From: Gracilibacillus halotolerans
Lineage (GTDB): Bacteria > Bacillota > Bacilli > Bacillales > Amphibacillaceae
DNA length: 48,457 nucleotides
Reading direction: 5' to 3'
NCBI RefSeq assembly: GCF_014206945.1
Contig: NZ_JACHON010000020.1
Span: forward strand, 1-48,457
The notes under the pieces are model-generated. The model worked only from the letters and a program-made list of their open reading frames with translations, did not search any database and had not been told where the DNA came from. Each line of letters opens with the position of its first letter. The stretch's first letter is position 1. Made by a program: the position numbers and the translations under genes. Of this stretch, positions 41,001-48,457 are shown piece after piece.

Positions 41001-42982
41001 CTGATGATCTATTAATAGAAGATCATTTTTCCATTGGTTTTTGGTTTAATCCAGAGGAATTACAAACATACACTCCTTCTTTATTTGCCATGCGTGACGA
41101 CGATAACTGGTTTACCGTTAATCCTAAAGGTTGGAATAATGAAATTCTAGTATGGTCTAAAATCAACGAACCACAGGAAGCATATTTTGATGGAATTACA
41201 GGCAAGACAGCTCAGATTGGTGAATGGCAACACGTTGTTGTGACAAATGAGTATGGGCGATTCCGCATTTATCTAAATGGCGAACGCGTTGCTACTGCCA
41301 ATAACTTTAATCAAGTGGTTAACGGCGAAGCTTTAACGATGACATTAGGAGTTAATCCATTTGATACCGCTTTTAAAGGATACTTTGATGATCTAGTAAT
41401 TTATCAAGCGTACACTCTATCTAATCAAGACGTGAAAGAACTTTATCAAGGAAATATCCCAGAAGTTAAAGAGCAAGCAGAGGATGAAATAATTACTGGC
41501 TACTATAGCTTTGATGAAGACTTAAGCGATATGACTGGTAACAACCCTAATCCAACCGTTACTGGAAATCGAATTAATAATACGGGCGGAAATATAGAAT
41601 TTAAACAATCAGGTATTGGCCAATCTATTTATCTAGACGGTGAGTCAGGGGTACATTTAGGCACTGGAATCATTAGCGGTCACGAATATAGCGTTTCCTT
41701 CTGGTTAAAGCCTGAAGAGCTACTTGATTTTACAACCTCGTTCTTCGGCGCTCAGTCTGAAAGAAGCTGGACAAGCTTTTTACCAGGCGGCTCACACGAA
41801 GGTGGAGTAACAAAATTATGGTCTGGTGAAGAGTGGTACGATGCGAACCTAGATTTTATGATTGAATTAAATGAATGGTCGCATATCACCTATACGGTTG
41901 ACAACGGTATCCTTCGCATTTATGTGAATGGTGAACTAGCCTTTAGTGGAGAAGACTTCCCTAACATATTCGAGGATGGTACTGCCGAGTTTAGCTTAGG
42001 AGTAAACTATTGGGACACACCTTACAAAGGTTATATAGATGAATTAATCATTTATGATGCTCACGTTTTATCAGCAGAGGATGTTGCAAACTATTATAAT
42101 GAAACACTTCCTTTAGTTGATCAACCAACTGATTCGGATGAAACACCACCTGAGCAAGATGAAACATCACCTGAGCAAGAAGAAAAAGAGGAAATTGTAA
42201 TTGAAGATATCGATACAGACCTCAAAGAAACATCTAAGTCAACTGGTGAAAAAGTTTATGTAGTGAATACTCCTGCAAAAGCTTTCGTATTCAAAGCGGA
42301 GGTTTTAGAGCAATTAAATGAAACAGATGAGATTGAAGTCACAGACAACCATGTACGTGTACGAATTCCAGTTAAAGCACTCCTTCGTGATGGACAATCA
42401 CAAGTCCGTCTTGAAATGGACAATGTTACGGAATCGTTACGTACGTCAATCGATTCTAAAGAAGAAAAACTTCTCAGTGAATTGATTCGTTTCTCTCTTA
42501 AGGATGAGAATGGTAATGATGTAGATTTTGAAGATTCTTACATCGATCTCTATTTTACAATCGACTTAGACCAGGTCACTAACGAAGATAATCTAAGAGT
42601 GATTTATTTCAATGATGATGGTGATCAATTGACAGATCACGCTGCTGAGATTTTAGAAGTGACGGGTAACGGAGAAGTAATCGTTCGTGTAAAACATTTT
42701 AGTACGTACGGAATTGTGGAAGTGCTAGATGATCCGGATAATGGAGGTTCTCCTAACCCAGGTCCAAAACCAGATCCAGAACCGAATCCGGATAATACAG
42801 GACCAAATGATAATGACAATCAAGTAATAGACGATGGAGCTTCTGGTGAAGATGAGCAAACCCTACCAAATACAGCAACGAATACGTATAATCTCATCTT
42901 AGTTGGACTTCTGTTCGTTCTTTCTGCAGGCGGACTAATTCTCTTTCGAAGAAAAAAAAAGCTAACAATTCTTAATAACTAG
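38039..42982 (+). CDS. LPXTA-anchored multidomain GH43 endo-arabinanase
   Basis: This 1647-aa protein starts at TTG after AGGGAGG. Domains in order: signal peptide (1-24), LamG-like domain (about 40-265), acidic Glu/Asp/Ser linker (265-318), GH43 catalytic propeller (about 335-740; base Asp342 in VHDPSI, Asp525 in IDANLFYDED, acid Glu591 in GEGPYVEY), the C-terminal sandwich typical of endo-alpha-1,5-arabinanases (about 745-835), an Ig-like domain (about 840-925), two more LamG-like domains (about 930-1150 and 1155-1375), an acidic linker, a beta-rich domain near the end, and LPNTA (1609-1613), a hydrophobic helix and RRKKK. It should cut arabinan or arabinose-rich glycans on the cell wall surface. 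It stands apart from the xylan island but fits the same diet. Confidence 0.9.
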   Translation: MKRYVSILLIVLLLFPTTPLSVSANTTEIAEPSITALTPTAYYPLDGDITDSTGNNDAGLPWRREEGDSQWGEAKDYTFEFHQEGRNQSAYFDGTTGIKLANNLLTSDTYSYSLWLKQDGEIGEWTNAIFTGINVRRGGLAPAWEESGGLVYHVSPEEAMKTGISEYDGQIPLEINNEYNPYEWNNFVISVDESNLKVYLNGNLVAEENNIPAIHTDWSENLLGFNPFPDPYYTGYIDEVMFFDGEALTAEQISNYYNEVADDFYPVEDTDEPEETEEPENEDSNEDGTDESENEGSDGEQEEDSSDDQEQDSSNEVIRNDQIPSLPDKPEVPNLSNVSVHDPSIIVADGQFYAFGTHIEAAKSDDLINWETFTNGYTTPGNALYGDLSANLSEAFEWAGEDDSDSKDGFAIWAPEIFFNPDYKWEDGTTGAYLIYYSASSTYIRSVIGFAAAREIEGPYEHVDTLIYSGFTDHEAYDADSNVNKHWENTNIKQLIDDGVIEDVRPGWFNNSGGYNNSTFTNAIDANLFYDEDGKLWMTYGSWSGGIFILEVDKETGRVIYPGQDGTTEDGRLIDRYFGTKISGGYTKSGEGPYVEYNPEDDYYYLYVTYGWLGADGGYHMRQFRSENPDGPYLDSAGNPAVLPSNESNESYGNKLTGNFLFKREPGDPGTGEGYGYVSPGHNSIYTDKETNQQFNVFHTRFPNRGEVHELRVHQMFTNQDGWRIMAPLRYAGETLDDSITNDEIVGSYKYINHGKNNSTDIIESELIDFNEDGTISGSVSGTWERDGYYATITINDETYDGVFVEMWDELSQMWLMTFTALSDQGISVWGIQHPMKAASDEEIIHMVADDVNLPTSIFANLDLPTNASKGTTINWSSSNPDIISTTGVVTRPTAGESEVVVTLTAEFSLNDATLTKSFDVTVIPQQEPELRAHYRFDGDLSDDTGQFDDATLIGDRPSKIGEGNLIFEEGRFGEALYLDGSSGALLPDDLLIEDHFSIGFWFNPEELQTYTPSLFAMRDDDNWFTVNPKGWNNEILVWSKINEPQEAYFDGITGKTAQIGEWQHVVVTNEYGRFRIYLNGERVATANNFNQVVNGEALTMTLGVNPFDTAFKGYFDDLVIYQAYTLSNQDVKELYQGNIPEVKEQAEDEIITGYYSFDEDLSDMTGNNPNPTVTGNRINNTGGNIEFKQSGIGQSIYLDGESGVHLGTGIISGHEYSVSFWLKPEELLDFTTSFFGAQSERSWTSFLPGGSHEGGVTKLWSGEEWYDANLDFMIELNEWSHITYTVDNGILRIYVNGELAFSGEDFPNIFEDGTAEFSLGVNYWDTPYKGYIDELIIYDAHVLSAEDVANYYNETLPLVDQPTDSDETPPEQDETSPEQEEKEEIVIEDIDTDLKETSKSTGEKVYVVNTPAKAFVFKAEVLEQLNETDEIEVTDNHVRVRIPVKALLRDGQSQVRLEMDNVTESLRTSIDSKEEKLLSELIRFSLKDENGNDVDFEDSYIDLYFTIDLDQVTNEDNLRVIYFNDDGDQLTDHAAEILEVTGNGEVIVRVKHFSTYGIVEVLDDPDNGGSPNPGPKPDPEPNPDNTGPNDNDNQVIDDGASGEDEQTLPNTATNTYNLILVGLLFVLSAGGLILFRRKKKLTILNN

Positions 42983-42993
42983 TATGATTTTAG

Positions 42994-43043
42994 AAACACG
43001 CTTCCTAGTAATGGTTACTCCACTACAAAGAAGCGTGTTTTTT
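42994..43043. terminator. bidirectional terminator
   Basis: AAACACGCTTC (42994-43004) pairs with GAAGCGTGTTT (43030-43040), 11 bp, followed by more Ts on the plus strand; the minus strand also has As and Ts flanking. It ends the arabinanase transcript and that of the convergent exporter. Confidence 0.85.
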
Positions 43044-43083
43044 TATGGATTATTTAGGACTTACAACTGTGTCAGCATCATTA

Positions 43084-44814
43084 TTAATTTACTAAATCAT
43101 ATTCCTCTTCTGAATAAACCAACTTATGATAAATGTTTTTCTTTGCCATCAACTCTTCATGGTTACCTTCTTCAACTACAGACCCCTTATCTAACACAAA
43201 TATATAGTCCGCATTTTTTATCGTTGATAGCCGATGAGCAATGATAATTGTTGATTTTCCTTTCCGGTATTGATCAATTCTGCCTTGAATCTCTTTTTCT
43301 GTAATCAAATCAAGCGCGGATGTTGCTTCATCCAAAATTAAGATTTCCGGATTCCTTACTAAAGCCCGTGCTATCGCAAGACGTTGTCGTTGACCACCTG
43401 ATAACGTGATTCCTCTTTCACCGATTATCGTTTCATAGCCATTTGGTAACGTAAGAATAAACTCATGAATGTAAGCATATTGGCAAACACGAATTACTTC
43501 ATCGTCACTCACGTTTTCTATTCCCATTAGAATATTATTTTTTATCGTATCAGGATATAAATAAGGATCCTGAAACACAATCGCTACTCTGTTCATCCAA
43601 TCCGAACGTTTAATGTTTGCAAGGTAGCTACCGTTAACTCTTACCTCTCCCCTTGTTGGATTATAAAAACGAATGAGAAGCTGCGCAATTGTCGACTTGC
43701 CACTTCCGCTTGCACCGACTAATGCAACTTTTTTGCCAATAGGGATTTTCATATTCAAATCATGAAGGACATATTTCGTCTCCTTCTCATAATGAAAATA
43801 AATATGTTTCATTTCCAATATTTCTATTCTATCTACTATTCTCTTTTCTCCATTCTCCCATGTCGGTCCATCCATTACATTACGAACACGTTCAACGCTA
43901 GCTATTTTACTAGAGAAGTCCATCGTCATATTGAATAAATTTTGAAACGTAGATACTAGCTGACTACTAAACTGATATAAAATAATAAAAATACCAATCG
44001 ACATCTGTCCTTGTATAACCAAATACCCTCCGTATCCCAAAATAAATAGTGTGATTCCCCATCTTATTGGCTCGCTGCTAATTAATTGAAGATTTACGAG
44101 CTTTCCTTCTTTCATCACTGCATCAAAGTACTTACGAAAAAATTTATCATAGATACGCGATTCCCACTCCATTCGGTGATACGCAATTACTTCTCTCGTT
44201 GAAGAAATCCCCTCTTCTATATGAACGACTAAATCCGATTTTGTTTCCTGTACTTTTTTAGCACCGGCTTTTAATTTAATCGAGAAATACCGTCCTAACC
44301 ACACATAAACGGCACTGCTAAGAAGAGTAATGATAAGAATAATAGGACTGCTAAAGCCAAAGATACTAAACAAAACAACAGCTGCTGCTACTTGCTGTAA
44401 ACCTCTTGGAATATCATTAGCAATCATACCTCCTGCTTTATCAATATCGCTAACAACATATTGAACATAAGATCCAGTACGTTCCTTTTGCAACAATGAG
44501 GTAGGAATTTTATACATATAACGCATAAAATCTCGTACCATATGCTCGGTTGTAGCAGCCTTTGCTTTATGAATAGCATGAGGTCCAAAGGTAAATAAAA
44601 AAGAATAGGCTACAGCTGCAATAGCCATAATCGACAAAATACCGTAAAGCTTGTCGTAATTTTGCGCAATTAAAACATCGTCAATTATTTTTTGTTGTAA
44701 ACCTATCATTGCTATACTTGAATAGGATTCCGCAATCATCAAGCACACGGCTAAAAAGAGAAGACCCTTTCTAGGACGTATATATCTTAATAACCACCGT
44801 AGATTATTTTTCAT
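43084..44814 (-). CDS. ABC exporter half-transporter, second subunit
   Basis: This 576-aa half-transporter has six N-terminal membrane helices (about 1-310) and an ATPase domain: Walker A GASGSGKST, signature LSGGQRQRLAIA, Walker B EILILDEATSALD and H-loop AHRLST. It is encoded directly after the other half (TAA followed at once by ATG), so the pair most likely forms a heterodimeric exporter of the BmrCD/YheHI type for drugs, lipids or peptides. Both subunits keep the catalytic glutamate after Walker B, unlike many asymmetric exporters. Confidence 0.9.
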   Translation of the reverse strand: MKNNLRWLLRYIRPRKGLLFLAVCLMIAESYSSIAMIGLQQKIIDDVLIAQNYDKLYGILSIMAIAAVAYSFLFTFGPHAIHKAKAATTEHMVRDFMRYMYKIPTSLLQKERTGSYVQYVVSDIDKAGGMIANDIPRGLQQVAAAVVLFSIFGFSSPIILIITLLSSAVYVWLGRYFSIKLKAGAKKVQETKSDLVVHIEEGISSTREVIAYHRMEWESRIYDKFFRKYFDAVMKEGKLVNLQLISSEPIRWGITLFILGYGGYLVIQGQMSIGIFIILYQFSSQLVSTFQNLFNMTMDFSSKIASVERVRNVMDGPTWENGEKRIVDRIEILEMKHIYFHYEKETKYVLHDLNMKIPIGKKVALVGASGSGKSTIAQLLIRFYNPTRGEVRVNGSYLANIKRSDWMNRVAIVFQDPYLYPDTIKNNILMGIENVSDDEVIRVCQYAYIHEFILTLPNGYETIIGERGITLSGGQRQRLAIARALVRNPEILILDEATSALDLITEKEIQGRIDQYRKGKSTIIIAHRLSTIKNADYIFVLDKGSVVEEGNHEELMAKKNIYHKLVYSEEEYDLVN

Positions 44815-46545
44815 TTAAGCACCTTCTAACCTTTGACCAATTGATAAGTGGTAAAAGGCTCCTTTTTGATCCAATAATTCTTTATAATTACCGCTCTCCA
44901 GTACTTTTCCATTCGAAAGCAAGATGATATGATCATAGTTTTGAATCGTTGATAATCGATGTGCAACAGTAATTGTTGTTCTACCATGCATCAGGTGTTG
45001 CAAAGCCGCTTGCACTTCTTTTTCACTAATTGTGTCTAACGAAGCAGTTGCCTCATCTAATAAAATAACAGGTGGGTTTTTAATGAACATTCTGGCTATC
45101 GAAATTCGTTGCTTTTGTCCTCCGGATAATTTTACTCCCCGCTCTCCAAGTAACGTATTATAACCGTCTGATAATTCTTGAATGAAATCATGAGCAAACG
45201 CCGCTTTTGCTGCTTCTATTATGTCAGCTTCAGATGCGTCAGGTCTTCCAAATAAAATATTTTCTCTGACGCTCGCACCAAACAAATATGTCTCCTGAAA
45301 CACGATGCCGAGGTTTTCACGTAAATCTTGAAAGCTCCATTTATCAATTGGGTGATTATCCAATAATATTCTTCCTTCCGTTGGATCGTAGAATCGGCTA
45401 ACAAGCTTCAGTATCGTTGATTTACCACCTCCACTTGCTCCTACGATAGCAACCTTTTGCCCAGCTTTTATTGACAAGCTGAAATCATTCAGAACGTTAG
45501 GACCATCTGAATAGTGAAACGATACTTTTTGAAATTCTATATTTCCGTATACTTTATTTCTCTTTATAGTGTTGGAATCCTCTAAAACTTCTGGTGATGT
45601 TTTTATAAATCGGTATAGTTTTTCTGCTTGATCCATTAAAACTCGTTGCTCTGTAATGGATGTTACAACAGAGGTAAGAATATGCATCGTTTGAAAATAA
45701 TAAAGGAGAAACGCTACAAAAGAGCCAGTTGACATATCACCAGTCAAGGTGAGCTGGGTACCAACCAATATGATTGCAATTCCACCAATATAATAGGACA
45801 TACGCCGATTTGTTCCTCTCCAAAAAGCAAACCAATATGTCTTAATCATCATTTGATTAAATTGCTTATACCTTCTCTCCACACCTGATAGATTCCAAGA
45901 TTCCGCTGAATTTGCTCGTATGTCATGAATCGATGCCATACTTTCATATAGTTTCTGATTAAATCGAACACGTTCATCCGACATTAACTTTCCATATTTA
46001 GATGCTTTTTTCTCTAGGTAGGGACCGAATATGTAGTAAAGCAGTAAGCTCGGAATAATAATCAAGCTTAATTTCCAGCTAATTGTGACCATTAACGTTA
46101 TGGAAATAATCGAAAAAATAAAATTGTTAATCATCCAAGGTAGAAGATGTCTATATAGATTTTGTAGAGAAGTGACCTCCGTGTTCATTAGGCCAAGACT
46201 TTCACCAACTGGGTGCTTTTCAAAATAAGAAAACCCTAATTTTCTAAGGTGTGAATAAATGGAGTATTGCATATCTCGTGAGGCTTTTTCTTGTAAGGAG
46301 CGTTGGGTAATGTTTCGTATTGCCGAAAAAGCAATGATGAGGATAACCAAAAGAACAATCGCTAAAAGGAGCCAAATAAAAATGTGTGCATCTTGTTTTA
46401 ATGGAACCTGATCAATAAAATACTGAATAAATTTTGGAATAATAAGCTGGGAACCTGTGACAAGTAAACTACAAAAAATCAATAAGGCTAATCCGAGAAG
46501 ATATGGTCTTAAGAAAGATATGGTCCATAAATAAACTTTTAACAA
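44815..46545 (-). CDS. ABC exporter half-transporter, first subunit
   Basis: The frame is open to an ATG at 46563, but the GGAGGTGA motif lies just after that ATG. TTG 46545, eight bases downstream of it, is therefore the better start (576 aa). It has six membrane helices, then the ATPase: Walker A GASGGGKST, signature LSGGQKQRISIA, Walker B VILLDEATASLD and H-loop AHRLST. Its partner follows with no gap. The substrate is unknown, and nothing nearby indicates a peptide or bacteriocin. Confidence 0.88.
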   Translation of the reverse strand: MLKVYLWTISFLRPYLLGLALLIFCSLLVTGSQLIIPKFIQYFIDQVPLKQDAHIFIWLLLAIVLLVILIIAFSAIRNITQRSLQEKASRDMQYSIYSHLRKLGFSYFEKHPVGESLGLMNTEVTSLQNLYRHLLPWMINNFIFSIISITLMVTISWKLSLIIIPSLLLYYIFGPYLEKKASKYGKLMSDERVRFNQKLYESMASIHDIRANSAESWNLSGVERRYKQFNQMMIKTYWFAFWRGTNRRMSYYIGGIAIILVGTQLTLTGDMSTGSFVAFLLYYFQTMHILTSVVTSITEQRVLMDQAEKLYRFIKTSPEVLEDSNTIKRNKVYGNIEFQKVSFHYSDGPNVLNDFSLSIKAGQKVAIVGASGGGKSTILKLVSRFYDPTEGRILLDNHPIDKWSFQDLRENLGIVFQETYLFGASVRENILFGRPDASEADIIEAAKAAFAHDFIQELSDGYNTLLGERGVKLSGGQKQRISIARMFIKNPPVILLDEATASLDTISEKEVQAALQHLMHGRTTITVAHRLSTIQNYDHIILLSNGKVLESGNYKELLDQKGAFYHLSIGQRLEGA

Positions 46546-46640
46546 TTCGAAAATCACCTCCATAATTGTGAAAATTTAAAGGATTCAGTAATTAAGGTTC
46601 TTCTGCTAGAAACTCCATTCTCATTAGTTAAACCTTTTAA

Positions 46641-46838
46641 CTAAATTAAAAATAATGCTACGAATAGAGTAATAGTGATTAATGATACTCCAGACAGGCT
46701 AGTAAGCAAGAAACTTATATTGAATGGCTTTTTATTGTTTCTCTTATTATGAATTAAGATTGATTTTACAATTGTAACAAATACCATTGTCTCTATTATC
46801 ATTACGAAAAACATATATAATTGAATATATAATTTCAC
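46641..46838 (-). CDS. small hypothetical membrane protein (65 aa)
   Basis: A GTG start follows GGGGGG six bases on. Two hydrophobic helices (about 8-27 and 43-65) are separated by a basic loop (HNKRNNKKP). It lies about 95 bp upstream of the exporter pair on the same strand and could share its transcript. No family is recognised. The well-placed ribosome binding site and helix pattern support a real gene. Confidence 0.55.
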   Translation of the reverse strand: MKLYIQLYMFFVMIIETMVFVTIVKSILIHNKRNNKKPFNISFLLTSLSGVSLITITLFVALFLI

Positions 46839-47289
46839 TTTTTACCCCCCATTGAGGATACATAACAGAGAATCAGCTATTCTATTATTGTTATCTATTT
46901 AAGAATTTAACAAATAAATTTTTCACTAATTATATGATTCTATATTATGCTATAACTTTATTTTTAACCTTGTCGTATAAGCCCCATGTATATACGATAA
47001 TGGAAGCGTGAATGAACAATCCTGTAACCCACATTAACAGAAATAAAATAAATGAATAACCTAGATCACGTAGATCAGTCTATATGTTTTTTTATGTTGT
47101 ATGTTATTTCCATATTATAAAGATACCACAGTCTTTGGGACTGTGGTATAGCCAAAATCAATTAGATTTTTACACTTGCTTATCCCTTAAAGAAAATTCG
47201 TTTGACACGTCCATTTATCTTTACGAAAGAGGCATCTCTCAAGTAGCATGGAAGCTCAATAAGCTTGAAATGCGGTAGCTATATAATGT
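46839..47289. other. intergenic region with hairpin and possible IS scar
   Basis: This 450-bp stretch has no firm gene. It holds the strong hairpin at 47123-47149. After the hairpin, a plus-strand frame to 47278 ends in a stretch (SIYLYERGISQVAWKLNKLE) that reads more naturally than random DNA and may be a degenerate gene end. I cannot assign a family. Confidence 0.4.
47123..47149. repeat. 11-bp perfect inverted repeat
   Basis: ATACCACAGTC and GACTGTGGTAT flank a 5-base loop. It lies about 140 bp past the uppS stop. A weak T-rich run follows on the minus strand, so it may terminate uppS, or it may be part of a mobile-element end. Confidence 0.6.
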
Positions 47290-48057
47290 TTATTTCGACA
47301 ATCCACCGTATCTTCTATTTCGTTGTCGATAATCATCAAGAGCAAGTAAAAATTCTCTTTCTGAAAAATCTGGCCAGAGTACATCTGTATACCAAAACTC
47401 TGAGTAAGCTGACTGCCAGAGTAAGAAATTACTTAGACGCTGTTCCCCTCCAGTGCGAATCATAAGGTCAGGGTCTGGCATATCCTTTGTGTACAAATAC
47501 TTTGAAAATTGTTGTTCATCAAGTTCCTCTACTGATATTTTTGTATCATTTATATCTGCTAGCATTTCTTTTACTGCTTTCAGAATCTCATGTCTACTTC
47601 CATAATTAAGAGCAAAATTCAGTTGAAGACCATCATTATGACGTGTACGGTCCATTGCATATTGTACAGCATCACGTGTATAATCCGGGAGCAATTCCAT
47701 GTCACCAATTACCTGGATACGCACGTTATTAGAAATTAGTTCTGGTAAGTATACATCCAGAAACTGCTTAGGAAGTCTCAATATAAACTCTACCTCAGAT
47801 TTAGGACGTTTCCAGTTTTCAGTAGAGAACGCATAAAGCGTCAAAATCTTCACCTTACATTTAACTGCTGCCTTAACGACTTTAACGATGCTTGAAACTC
47901 CTTCTTTATGACCTGCAATTCTAGGTAGCCCCCTATTTCTCGCCCATCGTCCATTTCCGTCCATAATAATAGCTATGTGCTCTGGCGTACTATCTTCGGG
48001 AACTCCGATAGTTTCTTTAGGTTGTTTCTTATTAACAAAAGGAATGTTTATTAACAT
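47290..48057 (-). CDS. uppS: undecaprenyl diphosphate synthase
   Basis: This 255-aa cis-prenyltransferase has catalytic Asp33 in IMDGNGRWARNRG, GHKEGV near 50, the YAFSTENWKRP segment near 95, and RTGGEQRLSNFLLWQSAYSE near the C-terminus. It condenses isopentenyl diphosphate with farnesyl diphosphate to make the lipid carrier for wall glycans. The ATG has AAAGGAGT six bases upstream. The housekeeping copy normally lies between frr and cdsA; here it stands alone beside an IS, so a second copy is likely. The N-terminus carries about 20 extra residues before the core. Confidence 0.9.
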   Translation of the reverse strand: MLINIPFVNKKQPKETIGVPEDSTPEHIAIIMDGNGRWARNRGLPRIAGHKEGVSSIVKVVKAAVKCKVKILTLYAFSTENWKRPKSEVEFILRLPKQFLDVYLPELISNNVRIQVIGDMELLPDYTRDAVQYAMDRTRHNDGLQLNFALNYGSRHEILKAVKEMLADINDTKISVEELDEQQFSKYLYTKDMPDPDLMIRTGGEQRLSNFLLWQSAYSEFWYTDVLWPDFSEREFLLALDDYRQRNRRYGGLSK

Positions 48058-48161
48058 AAGCTGACTCCTTTAAATTTATTATGATTCTTTATACTTTACT
48101 TACTTCTGCTTAATTTTAAATATGCAACAGATAGAAAATACTGATGCTAGTATAGTTTCAT

Positions 48162-48211
48162 GGACACATCTAAGTTAAATTTATACAATGAATTTCAAGG
48201 AGGATGTGTCC
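48162..48211 (+). promoter_or_regulatory. inverted repeat that could hide the IS ribosome binding site
   Basis: GGACACATC (48162-48170) and GATGTGTCC (48203-48211) pair over nine bases plus one wobble. The right arm covers the end of the AAGGAGG site (48197-48203). A transcript that starts outside the element would contain both arms and fold, hiding the site, while one that starts inside would lack the left arm. Confidence 0.55.
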
Positions 48212-48212
48212 G

Positions 48213-48457
48213 ATGAGTACAAGAAATAAAGGCAAACGATATAACGATGATTTTCGTAAAATGGTTGTCGATCTTTATCATTCTGGGAGTTCTGTAAAAG
48301 ATTTAAGCAGCGAGTATGGCGTATCTAATGTAACTATTTATAAATGGATTAAGGAGCTAACCCCGGTTGAGGGTACTGACGGCAAGGAGATTACTCCAAA
48401 AGAAGTAGATGCCATTCAAAAAGAGAATCTTCGCTTGAAACAGGAGCTTGAAATCCT
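48213..48457 (+). CDS. IS3-family transposase OrfA, partial
   Basis: ATG lies nine bases after AAGGAGG. The 81 visible codons show an N-terminal helix-turn-helix (YNDDFRKMVVDLYHSGSSVK, then YGVSNVTIYKWIKEL) and the start of a leucine-zipper-like helix (IQKENLRLKQELEI), the standard OrfA layout. OrfB would follow, normally by a -1 frameshift, outside the window. Confidence 0.88.
   Translation, partial: MSTRNKGKRYNDDFRKMVVDLYHSGSSVKDLSSEYGVSNVTIYKWIKELTPVEGTDGKEITPKEVDAIQKENLRLKQELEI

Larger units (their letters stand above)
48161..48457 (+). mobile_element. IS3-family insertion sequence, left end, truncated by window
   Basis: The putative left end starts with TGGACACATC at 48161, followed by a short leader and the transposase OrfA gene. 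The element runs past the window edge, so the right end and target duplication cannot be seen. The left boundary is inferred from the TG start and from the inverted repeat with 48203-48211. Confidence 0.65.

Overview
This window comes from a low-GC Gram-positive bacterium of the Bacillaceae type. I infer this from strong AGGAGG-type ribosome binding sites, frequent TTG and GTG starts, sigma-A promoters, CcpA-type cre sites, YesM/YesN regulators, lipoprotein signals and LPXTA sorting signals. The extracellular proteins are rich in Asp and Glu, which would suit a halotolerant genus such as Gracilibacillus or a relative; that is a guess from the sequence alone.

Left end (1-2400): an AT-rich stretch with almost no genes, a small membrane protein, a metallo-beta-lactamase-fold gene destroyed by three frameshifts, and a short protein with a 27-histidine tail.

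Centre (2414-29471): a large arabinoxylan/xylan utilisation island. On the minus strand, reading from 22286 down to 2470, it encodes a lipoprotein sugar-binding protein, a 972-aa membrane-tethered binding protein fused to two carbohydrate-binding-like domains, two permeases, an NHL/TPR membrane protein, a YIP1-family membrane protein, a DUF5696-like lipoprotein, two more permeases, a third binding protein, a YesM-type kinase, a YesN-type regulator, a wall-anchored GH10 xylanase and a signal peptidase II. To the right are a lipoprotein GH43, an orphan AraC-type regulator with a degenerate receiver, a cytoplasmic GH43 paralogue, a CE1-like esterase and a cytoplasmic GH43 beta-xylosidase. The likely flow is that GH10 and the outer GH43 cut (arabino)xylan at the cell surface, two ABC importers take up oligosaccharides using an ATPase encoded elsewhere, and the cytoplasmic GH43 enzymes and esterase finish the job. 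Three promoters share one unusual architecture: a direct-repeat operator overlapping the -35. Two of these also carry a cre-like site on the -10.

Right-centre (30200-34183): an iron/heme-type ABC importer operon (permease, ATPase, binding lipoprotein) ending in a ferrochelatase-family protein.

Right (34194-48457): a GIY-YIG protein, a Sua5/YrdC-family protein, an intact HTH antitoxin-like gene with a 5'-truncated PIN toxin remnant and a triple 16-bp operator-like repeat, an XRE regulator with a small membrane protein and an ABC ATPase remnant, a 1647-aa LPXTA-anchored multidomain GH43 arabinanase, a two-gene ABC exporter, a small membrane protein, an undecaprenyl diphosphate synthase outside its usual context, and the start of an IS3-family insertion sequence that runs off the edge.

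No rRNA, tRNA or CRISPR array was seen.
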